This document shows positions 11,881 to 23,990 of a DNA stretch of 64,000 bases, piece by piece (within the stretch, counting starts at the first letter, position 1; each line of letters begins with the position of its first letter). Made by a program: the position numbers and the translations under genes. Below the pieces are notes generated by a model. That model was not told the DNA's origin. It ran no database searches and saw only the letters and a program-made list of their open reading frames with translations. Source of the DNA: Stramonita haemastoma (Eukaryota; Mollusca; Gastropoda; Neogastropoda; Muricidae); NCBI GenBank assembly GCA_030674155.1, contig CM060326.1, positions 37,751,126 to 37,815,125 on the forward strand, read 5' to 3'.

Positions 11881-12330
11881 TCGCTAAAATATTTCTATTT
11901 GTATGCTTTCTTGACCGCGATAAGCTGAAAATATGACAATGAAAACTTAAAGGAAAATATACAGGGCTTGTGGGGTTTTGCCATGTGATCATTTCTTCCA
12001 GCAATAGTAATGGCTAAGTTGATGTTTTAGGTCTTTTCGTGTCAGAACCTGCTTGCGTGCTTTTCCCCGTTTACTATTTTTAAATCATTTTGGCTTCACG
12101 TTGGTAGGGGGGGGGGGGTAGTTTCTTTGAAGTGACGTTGACTCATTGGATGAATTCCTGTTACATCGTCCTGCTTCCTGACACTCATTGATAGCTGACA
12201 TCAATTACCGATAGTTGATGGATCATAATCAGCCACCTCTTAGGAGGAAAATGTGACTATTTAAGAAACATTGCGTTTATCTAGCTGATGCCCATGGAAA
12301 TGATGTGTCAATCTGTCAGTCAGTTATTCA
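11881..12330. other. Intergenic, nothing recognised
   Basis: Contains an 11-base G-run at about 12108. No gene signal. Confidence 0.5.
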
Positions 12331-12406
12331 ATCTGTCTCTGTGATTGTCTGTGTCCCTGACCCTGTGCCCCCTTCTTCTCTGTCTTTGTCTCTGTCTCTG
12401 TCTCTG

Positions 12407-12439
<33 letters not shown>

Positions 12440-12462
12440 ATGTCTCTCTGTCTCTGTCTCTG

Positions 12463-12515
<53 letters not shown>

Positions 12516-12568
12516 CTCTCCTCCATCCATCCATCCATCCCATCCATCCATCCATCCATCCATCCATC
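12331..12568. repeat. (CT)n then (CCAT)n arrays
   Basis: CTGT/CTCT degenerate, pure CT (12463-12511), then CCAT units (12525-12567). Confidence 0.92.
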
Positions 12569-12759
12569 TCTTTATTATTTTCCATCTGGACAATAAAGAA
12601 ATTACGTTGCATTTCTGGAAGGAGTAAGTAAGTCAATACCAGTTTGCAGTTTATTTTTCATTTTATCATCTTTGCAAAGTTTATACTGCGCGGCATAAAT
12701 TGGTGATATGGGTTAATGGGCATTTGATGATCATCGCCAATTTCTTCCTTTTTTATATC

Positions 12760-12965
12760 CTACCCCAGCTAGAGCTCTACGGTTAACAATGATATTTCTG
12801 CGTATGCAAACCTCCCCCCCCCCTCCTCTATTAAGGTAGCCAAATTCTGACTTCGGGAATACAGTCGGGAATTGAACGTACCAAATTTTCCAGGGCAGTC
12901 AAAAGTAACCTCCCTGCTCTTTCCGATGCTTAATTGTCGTTGGTTCTTTTGACTGTAGTACTCCC
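12760..12965 (-). mobile_element. SINE family C fragment
   Basis: CCAGCTAGAGCTCTACGGTT, ATTCTGACTTCGGGAATACA and TGGTTCTTTTGACTG match the 6640 copy. Confidence 0.65.
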
Positions 12966-12969
12966 TTAG

Positions 12970-13930
12970 GCAAACTTATCTAGCACTGACGCAAGTATCT
13001 TCCGTGTTTACACTCTACAGGTTCTAAGCTCCTCCTCCTCCATTTCTCAGCCATGTCTGGTACCACAGCCAGCGTCCCTGGGGTACAGCAGCAGACGGTG
13101 ACGTCGATCAAATCTCAAGGTCGAATCCTCCAGAGGATGAAGACAAAAAGTGTGGCCACTAAGGCAGAAAAAGATCACGGTGGATACAGTGTCCTCACGA
13201 CAGCCATGTCTGATAGTAGAAAAATTAATGGTACCCACTGCTTCCATCCGAATCCTAATCAAACAGGCGCTGGCGTCCGTCCTCTGCTGAATTCAGTTGT
13301 GATAGATTGCTTTGTACCGCATTGTGCTGTACTTGGATTTTGTTCTCGTTCGAAACAGTCTGGATTCAAACAAACCCAGCAATCATGGTGATATGACCTG
13401 TGTGAGCTGCCATTAAATGGATCCCCTGATCCCTTCATCCATTCCAGGATTAAAACGTTTAACGGCGCGAACCCGGTCAAAAATAACTTTACATTATGTT
13501 TTAACTGCTTAGCACAAATTATCTATCAGCAGGCATGAAAACTCAACCCACAATATCGGCAGTAAAAAAAAAATCCATAAATAAATAAAACAACTCAGTC
13601 GAGACTGCAAACGTAAAAGGAGTACTCCTTAACTTTCCGGGAGGAAAATGTTGTGTTTTACCAATTTGCAAGCACACGAAGACCGTGGGACCTATCAAAT
13701 TTAGAACTGTTTGTCTTGTGATTAAACAGCCAGTGCGCTTGCGGCCCATCTGAGGAAGAAAAAATGAAGGGGGATTCCTGCAGAAGTTTCCAGAGCCAGG
13801 GAGAAGTGCTTATAATTGTTCGCTGAAGACTCACTTATCGACACAACACCATGCCCTTTACACCTCTGTCTGATGCTTATAACCATCTGTCTATAAAAAC
13901 TGCCTCTTTCCTTCTCTTAACCACCCCACT
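12970..13930. other. Intergenic with one undecided ORF
   Basis: A 112-codon ORF (13053-13391) follows a pyrimidine-rich TTTCTCAG. It has no recognisable domain and an unconvincing C-terminal half. The rest is plain. Confidence 0.4.
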
Positions 13931-13931
13931 C

Positions 13932-13934
<3 letters not shown>

Positions 13935-13989
<55 letters not shown>

Positions 13990-14071
13990 GAAAACCAGGA
14001 GACAATGACGTTGATTACAAGTCAAGCCTGTATTCCCAGGACGCAGGCGACTGAACTTGTTGCCCGTTAAA

Positions 14072-14123
<52 letters not shown>

Positions 14124-14211
14124 GAGGAGAGAGATCCATGAACTGAACACAGGGCCCTCCAGGCAGTCACTGAGGAGGAGGAGGAGGAAGAGGAGGAGGA
14201 CGGTGATGATA

Positions 14212-14250
<39 letters not shown>

Positions 14251-14252
14251 GC
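13935..14252. repeat. (CT)n, (GA)n, (GAG)n and (GAT)n arrays
   Basis: CT 13936-13987 and GA 14074-14133 face each other across 86 bp as an inverted pair. GAG/GAA units (14170-14200) and GAT units (14205-14250) follow. Confidence 0.9.
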
Positions 14253-15069
14253 CATCGCTCTGGTCACACCCACTGACGTGTCACACCCAGCTCTGGTTTC
14301 CATCAGAGATCAGAGATGGCCACTCCCCCTAGAGACCCGGCAATTAAAGTAGGTCAACACAACCATCACATTTTACCGCAGACACCTTGCGTTCACTTTT
14401 CTCCATTGGGGTGGGGGTGGGGGTTAAAGTCGTTTTCCTATCTGCACTGGTGAGCAAAAGCACTAACAGCAGTGGTAGTAGTGACTGAAGTGGTAAAAAC
14501 AGCTCTCTGTAGAATCACACTGGGGTTGTAACAGCGGGCAGTTAAGCTGCTGTTGGAGTGGTGGGTTCCTGCAGCAAAGTCCCCGAACTGCCGTTAATGA
14601 GAAAGACAGGAATGCAGAGGGGGACAGAACCTGATGGTTATTGTTCTGTCAGGAAGTTGTGAGTGATCTTTTCTTTTATGGGGACAAGTATGGCCCTGGT
14701 GGGATTGGGGGGGGGGGGGGGGGGGGGTGAGGAGTGTTGGGAAATAAGACCATCCACAAGAGTTTCTGGTCTGGTGGTTAGTGTCGAAACTGTTTCGATG
14801 GTTGGGGTCGACAGTGTGAATCTTACCAAAAGAAAAAAAACAGAACATTTCCAGGCTTATGTCCCCTTCTCCATCCCTCCCTCCCCCTCCATCCTACCTT
14901 TTCCCAGTTACAGAGCATTCCTGCCAATTCTTGATGTCGGCGTTTTCAAGAATGATGATCTAACAGTTGCACTTTCTTTTCTTTTTCTTCTGTGGAAAAC
15001 ATCATGGCGTGTGGGGTATCCACATGCACTCCACCACTTTTGCCAAGTAATCCACTGACCAGATGTTTT
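14253..15069. other. Intergenic with a 20-base G-run
   Basis: GT/GGGGTGGGGG at 14408-14424 and a G-run at about 14707-14727. No gene was recognised. Confidence 0.5.
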
Positions 15070-15220
15070 ACCAGTGGCAAACACAATGATCTTCTTCTTC
15101 GTCAAACGCTCAGACAGCAACTGCTGTCTGTCACATGAGTGAAAATGCATTGTGCTGCCGTTCATCGCCTGACAAGTCAGGCCCAGCGCGTCCGACTTCG
15201 CATGGGAGAGAATCATCTTT
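15070..15220 (+). repeat. Dispersed repeat G copy 1
   Basis: AACGCTCAGACAGCAACTGC, GTGAAAATGCATTGTGCTGC, GACAAGTCAGGCCCAGCGCG. Shared with 23220-23345 (+) and 55195-55305 (-). Confidence 0.65.
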
Positions 15221-15689
15221 TAAGTGTTTCTGGATAAAAGGCAGAAGAATAGACCAAGAAGGCAGAAAATAGACAAGAAGGGGGTGACAGGAAGAAAAGG
15301 AACAAGGTAATAAAGAAGAGAGAAGATAGAAAAGAGGGAATTCCTAGTACAGAATTTCAGAAAGTGGAGATGCTAATTATACAGACAGGCCCCCGGCATC
15401 CCCACAGAGAAACAGTGCTCTAGTCAAACCTTAGGGGCATAAGAATATTTTCTCAGCGTCCACTAAATGCTGCTGTGAACAACGTGGTCCTTGGTAAAGG
15501 TAAGAAGTGAACCGTCAGTATTGTAAAAGGGACAGGGAGACCATTCCTAGACAATCAGGCTTTGGTACACAACCAACATTGAATAATGAATTTGGTAAAC
15601 AGTTCTTCAAGTGAAGACCCGCAATGATTCCCAACAAAAGAGACGAAGACGAAGGAAGGCAGGCTGTTGAAAGAATCGTTATCTTCATG
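15221..15689. other. Purine-rich intergenic, nothing recognised
   Basis: GAAGAA-rich start, otherwise plain. Confidence 0.5.
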
Positions 15690-15800
15690 ACACCATCCCC
15701 GAAGTTGGAATGCGGCTACCGTAATGGTAGGAGAAAACGGACGCATACAGCAAAATTTCACCATCGGTGAACCTCAGAGCTCTAGATGAGGAACTAAAAG
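15690..15800 (+). mobile_element. SINE family C tail fragment
   Basis: CCCCGAAGTTGGAATGCGGC, TTTCACCATCGGTGAACCTC and AGCTCTAGATGAGGAAC. Confidence 0.65.
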
Positions 15801-15889
15801 AAATCAAAATGACTATCATTATACTTGACTATTAATTTTGTCAATTTGCTGAAGATGTTCGCAAGGCAGAAGAGAGAGAGGAATGGTGG

Positions 15890-15962
15890 GAACTGGTTGT
15901 CAAGTATTCAGGGGTGCCCCCACGGTCGCAAGACTAAGGGATAGATAGCTAAATAGTTCGCA
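15890..15962 (-). repeat. Dispersed repeat H fragment
   Basis: GGGAACTGGTTGTCAAGTAT and GGGGTGCCCCCACGGTCGC are the reverse of 50825-50920. Confidence 0.55.
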
Positions 15963-16432
15963 ACAAGACTGTGCGGGCAATCAATCCATAAATCAATGAC
16001 ACATAATGAAAGGAACATTCTGCACTTTTCTCAGCTGTAGCCCATTCAACTTGAAAACCAGATATGGACTGACTAGCATGCTTCGTAAATCTTTCTTAAA
16101 GATCTTTTTTTTATAAAACGAAAGAACGGCAGGGGATGAGGTATTCAGTGCAGAAAGGGGTCACAAAAAGAATTAGAAAAACAGCGGATGAAATGTGAAC
16201 AGAGAGAGGAGAAAAGTTTGTTGGTTAGAATTCTGGATATGGCAAAAGAGAAGAAAGCAGAAGCTAATCAGTAAGCTGCGGACATCACGAACGCTTTTGT
16301 GGAAATAATGATGATCTATGGCCCTGCTGGCCAAAGAATGGTAATTTGCTTTCAACCAAAGATGGAGTGTTTCCCTGTCTGTCTGTATGTTCGTCTGTCA
16401 GTTCGTATCTCTGTTCTTTGTTTATCACAAAC

Positions 16433-16501
<69 letters not shown>
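16433..16501. repeat. (CT)n array abutting SINE A 5' end
   Basis: Pure CT to 16501; the SINE head starts at 16503. Confidence 0.93.
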
Positions 16502-16502
<1 letters not shown>

Positions 16503-16504
<2 letters not shown>

Positions 16505-16856
16505 GGGGACGGATAGCCTAGTGGTCAGAACATTGCGCTGGCAATTTGACGACCCAGGTTCGAGTCCGGTCGAGGAAATTTTTCTCCTGGAGTTAACATC
16601 AGTGCTGACTCCACTCTCCCCAAAAGTCCTTCGGATGAGACTTTAAACCGAGGCCCCGTGTGCGAACGCACGCAGAACATCTTGCGCACACGTTAAATCC
16701 TGTTCCGCTTTTCGTAAGAGTAGGCCATCGTGTGCCGGTGGGAACAGATGACAATATTTATAAAACTGCATACACACGGGGACCGGATGAAAAAAAGCAC
16801 ATGATTGCTTATTCTGTTATCCTCGATATAAAAGAATAAATAAATAAATAAAATAA

Positions 16857-16858
<2 letters not shown>
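16503..16858 (+). mobile_element. SINE family A, full-length copy
   Basis: The reference copy of the commonest SINE here. It has a tRNA-like head with A box (GGATAGCCTAGTGGT) and B box (GGTTCGAGTCC), a body with CGGATGAGACT and CAGAACATCTTGCGCAC, and a tail with CTCGATATAAAAGAATAAATAAA. It is bounded on both sides by CT arrays (16433-16501 and 16861-16906). Confidence 0.85.

Positions 16859-16860
<2 letters not shown>

Positions 16861-16907
<47 letters not shown>
16861..16907. repeat. (CT)n array abutting SINE A 3' end
   Basis: Pure CT directly after the AAATAAAATC tail of the SINE. Confidence 0.93.
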
Positions 16908-16910
<3 letters not shown>

Positions 16911-17029
16911 CAATGTACTCCTTATGCAATGAAGCACCAGAGTATGAAGTACATTTTGTTTTGTGTCCTCCCACCTTTAATGACATTGGGCAAAAAAATA
17001 TATCCCAGCAAGACTGGCTGTTGACTCGT

Positions 17030-17345
17030 TTACTGGTTTTGTGGAGAGTTTACTGGTTTTGTGGAGAGTTTACTGCCTGTCAGCTGATTCACTGGCTATT
17101 TGCCTCGTTTATCGGCTGTTGGGGAGTTTACTGTTGGCTTGATTTCTGTTGACTAGTTTACTGGCTTTGGCTTGTTTACGGGCTATTGGACTGTTTACTG
17201 GCTATTGGCTGTTTACTGGTTATTGGCTGTTTACTGGTTATTGGCTGTTTACTGGTTATTGGCTGTTTACTGGTTATTGGCTGTTTACTGGATATTGGCC
17301 GTTTACTGGTTATTGGCTTATTAATGGGTGTTGGCTGATTTGCTG
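17030..17345. repeat. 18-bp minisatellite with degenerate flanks
   Basis: GGCTGTTTACTGGTTATT repeats about six times exactly (17198-17315). Degenerate GTTTACTGG units occur on both sides from 17030. Confidence 0.88.
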
Positions 17346-17439
17346 GATGTTTGCTAGTTTACTGTTGCCCGCCTGCCATTTTACTGAACTACTATGTTTT
17401 ATTTTGTTTGCTTGTTTGTATGTTTAGATGAGTGGTTAC

Positions 17440-18100
17440 TTGTTTGTTGTTGTTTTTTGGCTGTTGTTGTTTTTTTCTTTCGGGGGGGGGGAGGGGGGGT
17501 CTTCATGCATTGACATAGTATGATGTCTTTCTGTCACAAAAGATTTCCCCTGCGTCCTACCAGCTCTGGGTGCATCAGACATAAACATTCATTATTTGTT
17601 CACTTTTACTTTCGTTTTACGCGGTGGTGTCTTGCTTTATTACCCTCACTGTTTGTTTGATTCTTTCTTCTGGGTTTCTTCTTTTCCTTTCTTTATATCA
17701 TTTGTTTCGCTACTTAGAGGGTTACTGGGTTTCTTCCTACTTTTTTCATTTATTCCTTTTCTTTCTTTGTTGCTTTGTTCGTGGTTCTTTCTTTCTTTGT
17801 TCCCCATCTTGCGTTCAGGGTTGTTGTTGTTTTTTAATCTTCCTTTTTTTCTGCCGGAGTTCTTTCCCTTCTCTTTCTTTTTTTTTCTTTCTTTTTCCTT
17901 TCTTCGTTTCCATTTTCTTTCTATAAATTTTATTTGTCCTTTCTTTCTTTTCGTCTTTTCATATTTTTCAATCTCTCACTTTCTTTCCATTTTCTTTTTT
18001 GTCTTTCTTCTTTCTTACACTCTCTTTTCTTCTTTTTTCCCATCTTTTCCCTGTTCTCTCTCTTTTTTCTTTCCTTCTGTCTGTCTTTAGGTGGCTAATA
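17440..18100. repeat. T/C-rich degenerate TTTC tract
   Basis: About 650 bp of TTTC/TTCT-like sequence on the + strand with G-run interruptions near 17483-17500. Confidence 0.75.
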
Positions 18101-18227
18101 TGTGTGGGGGGTCTTTTTGCTTTTATTCCTTTCATCTACTTTATTCGTTGTTTTTATTTTCATTCCTCTGTGGACATTTTCTGGATGCAAGAGAAACAAC
18201 GTAGAGACGAAGTGTGTGCAGAGAGGG

Positions 18228-18335
18228 CGCGGGGGGGGGGGGGGGGGGGGGGGGAGGGCTAATGGGTTTTTTTGTTTTTTCAAATTGGAAGCTGTAAATT
18301 TGTACTTTTCTGTGCCATGTGCACGTGTGTATGTG

Positions 18336-18405
<70 letters not shown>

Positions 18406-18432
18406 CTCTCTTCTCTCTCTCTCTCTCTCTCT
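18228..18432. repeat. G-run and (CT)n array
   Basis: A 24-base G-run (18231-18254) and CT 18340-18432 with two CCT/TCT interruptions. Confidence 0.92.
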
Positions 18433-18525
18433 GAACAGAGCATAATTATAAGAATAGTCAATTAAAGGGAAGCAACTGTTCCCTGCATTCGTTTGTTTTT
18501 TTTCTATGGGGGTTATATACAGAAA

Positions 18526-18740
18526 TCCCCCGTGGGACTCCCGGGGAATGCTTGCAAAGCAAGCATTACAAGAATAGGGTCCCTGCCCGCCAGCCAGGCA
18601 TGTCGTAAGAGGCGACTAAGGTGGCCCCACTCCCCCAGGTAGGGGGTTGGACACAGGGCTAACAACCCTGTTCTGTAAAAAAAAGTTTGTTACAGAAACA
18701 GCAACAAAGAAATTCCTTTGTTGCTGCCCTACATGCCAAG
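18526..18740 (+). mobile_element. Hairpin-chain dispersed element, copy 1
   Basis: About 215 bp shared with 41398-41612 in reverse. Successive inverted repeats are AATGCTTGC/GCAAGCATT (18547-18567), CCCCC/GGGGG around 18631-18648, ACAGGG/CCCTGT (18652-18670), TTCTGTAA/TTACAGAA (18671-18697) and CAGCAACAAA/TTTGTTGCTG (about 18699-18726). The conserved core is GTCGTAAGAGGCGACTAAGG. No ORF. The class was not recognised. Confidence 0.75.
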
Positions 18741-18864
18741 AAGGCATAAAAAGGCTTTGGATATACAGAAATGGTCGCTAACTCATATACCTATGAACAA
18801 AAATGATGATAAAAAAACACTATATAAAAAAGAAAGAAAGAAAAAGAAAAGAAAAGCAAACAAA

Positions 18865-19616
<752 letters not shown>

Positions 19617-19707
<91 letters not shown>

Positions 19708-19708
19708 A
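19617..19708. repeat. (GA)n array
   Basis: Pure GA with one GGA interruption, directly against a family A SINE tail. Confidence 0.95.
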
Positions 19709-19812
19709 TTATTTATTTCGAGGATAATAGAATAACCACGCTTATGCTTTTTCACATTCAGTCTCCGTGTGTATGCAGTTTTGTAAATGTTGTCACCGGT
19801 TCCCAGAGAGAG
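19705..19812 (-). mobile_element. SINE family A tail fragment
   Basis: Minus-strand tail (TTTCGAGGATAATAGAATAA to CCGGTTCCC), directly after a GA array. Confidence 0.7.
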
Positions 19813-20212
19813 GGGGGGGCATCTTCAAGTTACTTTACAGACAGGCAGACAGACAGACATCTAGACAGAGTATTGTCAGTGAAAAGAAACTAACAATTGT
19901 CAATCAAAATCTGGCATCACAAAATCAAGTCATCAAAGAGACAGATAACAATAGCAAACAAAAAACCCAACTCGTTGCAAAGAATAATATAGGCCTACAC
20001 ACAATTTCACAGACAGACAGGGAATGGGGAAGGCGGGGGACTTCAGTCAGGCTTTTCAGAGATAAGAACTGTTCCCTCAAGGTCGGAAAACTTGTGAGGA
20101 ATGCTGCGTAGCCTAACGTACTTGGTTTAAGAAATGGATGTGTTCCATTCAAAATGCGGCAATGCCGACCTGGAAATCGAAAAATGAATTATTCCAAATC
20201 GGACAATTGCCT

Positions 20213-20213
<1 letters not shown>

Positions 20214-20251
<38 letters not shown>

Positions 20252-20455
20252 TATCGAGGATAATGGAATAAGCACTCATGTGCTTTTTTTACGTACAGTC
20301 CCCTTGCGTATGCAGTTTTGTAAGTTTTGCCATCTGTTCCCACCGGCACATAATGGCCTACTCTTACGAAAAGCATGACAGGATTTAACGTGTGTGCAAG
20401 ATGTTCTGCGTGCGTTTGCACACGGGCCTTGTTTTATAGTCTCATCCGAAAGACT
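20214..20455 (-). mobile_element. SINE family A, 5'-truncated
   Basis: Begins as a (TTTA)n tail, then ATCGAGGATAATGGAATAAG through CTCATCCGAAAGAC. The tRNA-like head is missing. Confidence 0.78.
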
Positions 20456-20960
20456 TTTGAGACCTTCATCTCTGTGAGCGTGTGAATCTGGTGAAACTGG
20501 GCGAATTTTCTATCTTTTTATCACCGTTATTTTATGATCGTATTTACATCTGCATTCGGTTTTATATTTTTTAATCAATGTGCTCAGCCGTTTAAAAAAA
20601 ATAATATATAAATCTACTTACTTATGGACTAGGTTTACGCAATTGAACAGCTTGTACCAGCCAGAAGAATCAGGCTTTCAAACAGCGCGCATGCCGCTGC
20701 TGTAACAGTCTAAGGGAAAGAACTGTGTTTTATCCCGTCTGATATGATTGACTTCCCTTGAAAATGATAAAATCTTCGTCTTTCAACAAGCAATGCCAAT
20801 TACAACCATACAATTGTTGTGACCAACAAAGACACCAAAGCAAGATATTAGCATTTATAGCATAGGTTGCAGCTTCATTTTCACTGATGTGCTAATCATT
20901 GCAATTGTTATGATTAAACGAAGAAAGCTAAAAACAAGTGAAGAGAGATGGACTCTCAAA
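20456..20960. other. Intergenic, nothing recognised
   Basis: A/T-rich, no repeats of note. Confidence 0.5.
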
Positions 20961-20963
20961 GAG

Positions 20964-21029
<66 letters not shown>

Positions 21030-21049
21030 CCATATGGCAAGGGTGGATT

Positions 21050-21081
<32 letters not shown>

Positions 21082-21106
21082 CTGAACAGGGATTCTGACT
21101 ATCCCG

Positions 21107-21150
<44 letters not shown>
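20964..21150. repeat. (CT)n, (GA)n and (GACA)n arrays
   Basis: CT 20965-21027, GA 21056-21080, GACA 21110-21150. CT and GA form an inverted pair. Confidence 0.92.
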
Positions 21151-21151
<1 letters not shown>

Positions 21152-21291
21152 TGAAACAAAACAAACTAACAGAAATGAAGCAGCAAGCAAACAAGCAAAG
21201 TACAACCAAGAAAATGCCACCCAAAAAATATTTAGCTACAACACTGTTACAACTCAAACAACAAAATAAACCCAAAACGAACTAAAGAAGA

Positions 21292-21292
<1 letters not shown>

Positions 21293-21370
<78 letters not shown>

Positions 21371-21393
21371 TAACAATAACAATAACAATAACA

Positions 21394-21477
<84 letters not shown>

Positions 21478-21478
21478 T
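21293..21478. repeat. (AAT)n, (AACAAT)n and (GATA)n arrays
   Basis: AAT 21293-21367, AACAAT 21370-21395, GATA 21396-21477: three motifs side by side without spacer. Confidence 0.94.
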
Positions 21479-21624
21479 AGATGATAGAACAACAAAATGT
21501 GGGAGGAATTTGTATCAATAAGACTGTTGGGAGACAACCGTATTAATGGGAGAGTAATCTTGCCCCCTTAAAACTTAACTGGTGTTCTTTCCCTTATACC
21601 ACAGAATAGCTGTCTTCTTTTTTC

Positions 21625-21627
<3 letters not shown>

Positions 21628-21690
<63 letters not shown>
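21628..21690. repeat. (GT)n array left of SINE A
   Basis: Pure GT, about 62 bp. Confidence 0.93.
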
Positions 21691-21693
<3 letters not shown>

Positions 21694-21702
21694 ATTGTTT
21701 TG

Positions 21703-21931
21703 TATCGAGGATAATGGAATAAGCACTCGTGTGCTTTATTACATCCAGCCCCCGTGTGTATGCAGTTTTTGTAAATCTTGTGATGTGTTCCCACCGACTC
21801 ACAATGGCCTACTCTTACGAAAAGCGGAACAGGATTTAACGTGTGCACAAGATGTTCTGCGTGCGTTCGCATACGGGGCCTCAGTTTAAAGTCTCGTCGG
21901 AAGGACATGTGGGGAGAGTGGAGTCAACACT

Positions 21932-21935
<4 letters not shown>
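21703..21935 (-). mobile_element. SINE family A between two GT arrays
   Basis: Minus-strand tail and body up to GTGGAGTCAACACTGATT, where a 90-bp (GT)n array begins. Another GT array (21628-21690) precedes it. Confidence 0.78.

Positions 21936-22025
<90 letters not shown>
21934..22025. repeat. (GT)n array right of SINE A
   Basis: Pure GT, about 90 bp, beginning inside the SINE sequence at CACTGATTGTGTG. Confidence 0.94.
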
Positions 22026-22026
<1 letters not shown>

Positions 22027-22169
22027 GGAGAGGAGGGGTGCGCGCACGTGCGCATAATTATTATGTGCATTGTTTGTTTGATCTTTTCTTCACTTTTTCT
22101 CTCTTTTTGCGGAAATACAAAATCTGCTGTGCTTTCTTGTGTCGTATAGGTGTTGTGCCTTTCGGTTCT

Positions 22170-22545
22170 TGTCTGTCACTGTGTGTCTGTCTGTTTCTGT
22201 CCGTGTCTCTGAGTGTCTTGTTTCTATCTGTGTCTATGTCTCTCTATTTTCGTCTCTGTTTGTTTCTGTTTGTCTCTCCGGCTTTTTCTGTCTGTTTCTG
22301 CCTGTATGTCTATTGCTGTCTGTACCTCCGTCTTTGTCTGTCTCTGTCTGTCTCTGTGTCTGTCTGTGCTTCTGTCTGTGTGTATGTTTCTGTGGTTATT
22401 TGTATATATATATATCTGTGTCTGGGGGTTTTCTGTCTCTGGTGCTGTCAGTCTGTGTTAGTCTGTTTCTGTCTGTGTCAGCCTGATTTTTCTGTTTTTC
22501 TACGTGTCTGTCTGTGTGCCTGTTTCAGTCTGTGTCTGTCCGTTT
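22170..22545. repeat. Degenerate (TCTG)n tract
   Basis: CTGTCTGT-like repeats with many substitutions. Source of Cys/Leu/Ser ORFs. Confidence 0.8.
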
Positions 22546-22668
22546 CCCCAAAGCATTATTTGTTTTTCGACATTATCATACTCCCACATTAAACGCTTCA
22601 TGATAACAACAGAAACAAGAACAGGTATCATCAGAAAACAAAAGTAGATTCTTGTTCACTCACTTGCA

Positions 22669-22704
<36 letters not shown>
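22669..22704. repeat. (CAG)n array
   Basis: About 11 CAG/CAA units, not in a supported coding frame. Confidence 0.9.
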
Positions 22705-22706
<2 letters not shown>

Positions 22707-22952
22707 GAAAAAACAGCGGGTTACAAAACAATAAAAACTGTGTCACCAACATATTGAATATGTTCGTCACAAAACAGATCAGATTTAAAACCACACTTAG
22801 GGGGGGGGGTTAATTTGAAAACATTTTTTTAATAATAATAAACAAATTAATTTTTTTTTAAATAAATAACCACACTTAGGACCCTGAGTTTTTGTAGGTG
22901 TACAGAGCTGAGCGGTATCTGAGAGCACAGAAATGAGACAAATATCAAATGA

Positions 22953-23185
22953 CTGCCTCCCTCCCTCCCTCCCTCCCTCACTCTCCTCCCTCAAAAAGAC
23001 AAAAGACAAACAAACAAGCAGATCGAAAGCAAGAAAAACGGAAAGGCAGTAAGTTAAGGAAGCATGCAGGCAAGCAAGAAAGAAAGAAAGACGGACAAAC
23101 AGACAGACAGACAGACAGACAGAAAGACAGACATACAGACAGAAAGAAAGACGGACAGACAGACAGACAGACAGAAAGGAAAAGC
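22953..23185. repeat. (CCCT)n and degenerate (CAGA)n tracts
   Basis: CTCC/CCCT units 22955-22990, then AAGA and CAGA units 23070-23180. Confidence 0.8.
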
Positions 23186-23219
23186 AAGACACGCACACGC
23201 TGTGACGTAGAGGCATTCC

Positions 23220-23345
23220 ATTCTTCTTCTTAGTCGAAGGCTCAGACAGCAAGTATTATTGTCTGTTAATTAAATGAGTGAAAATGCGTCATGCTGACAA
23301 GTCAGGCCCAGCCCATCCGACTTCGGCACAAGAGAGAAATTAAGT
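23220..23345 (+). repeat. Dispersed repeat G copy 2
   Basis: AAGGCTCAGACAGCAAGTAT and ACAAGTCAGGCCCAGCCCAT align with the 15070 copy. Confidence 0.65.
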
Positions 23346-23639
23346 TGACAGAGGGCTTCTAATTTTCATAAAACGTTCATCCATTGCACACTGATGCCTT
23401 ATTTATCAATTTGGAAAAAGACAAGTGGTGAATATTCTTACATAATCAATATCATCGGGAAAAGGTGAATTACGTAGGGAAGCAATTCAGTCCCCCCACC
23501 CCCACCCTCCAAAAAGAGACTCTTTTGAAGACATACCGATACGAAACATACGCATACACACGTATGCGTGCAAGCACATGCACGCACATATAGGCCTACG
23601 CACATGTATGCACAAGCGCATATGCACACAAGCACATGT

Positions 23640-23666
23640 GCGCGCAAGTACACACACAGACACACA

Positions 23667-23736
<70 letters not shown>
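23640..23736. repeat. (CA)n array
   Basis: CA with a few CAGA at the start, fused to SINE A at 23737. A second CA array lies at 23941-23988. Confidence 0.93.
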
Positions 23737-23737
<1 letters not shown>

Positions 23738-23935
23738 CTTGCGCACTTGTTAGAACCTGTTTCACTGTTCGAAAGAGCATGCTATTGTGTGCCGGTGAGA
23801 CCAGTTGACAAAATTTATTTACAAAACTGCGTATGCACGGGACTGGATGTAAAAAGAATAATAATAATAATAATAAATATTTTTAAAAAGCACATGAGTA
23901 CTTTTTCTATTATCCTTGAAATTAAAGAAAAAGAA
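23737..23935 (+). mobile_element. SINE family A fragment fused to CA array
   Basis: Starts within the body at ATCTTGCGCACTTGTT right after (CA)n, and ends in an AT-rich tail before another CA array. Confidence 0.75.
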
Positions 23936-23941
23936 AACAAA

Positions 23942-23990
<49 letters not shown>

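Noticed and set aside
13053..13391. 112-codon plus-strand ORF with a plausible upstream acceptor
   Set aside because: No domain recognised, the second half looks random, and no poly(A) signal or partner exon was found; kept only as an undecided ORF.
16503..16575. tRNA gene, from clear A and B boxes
   Set aside because: The same head occurs many times attached to SINE bodies and does not fold into a clean cloverleaf by eye; a SINE promoter. The same applies to 26779, 28893, 33296, 39291 and 26400.
22669..22704. Polyglutamine-coding CAG array
   Set aside because: No open coding frame or splice context around it.
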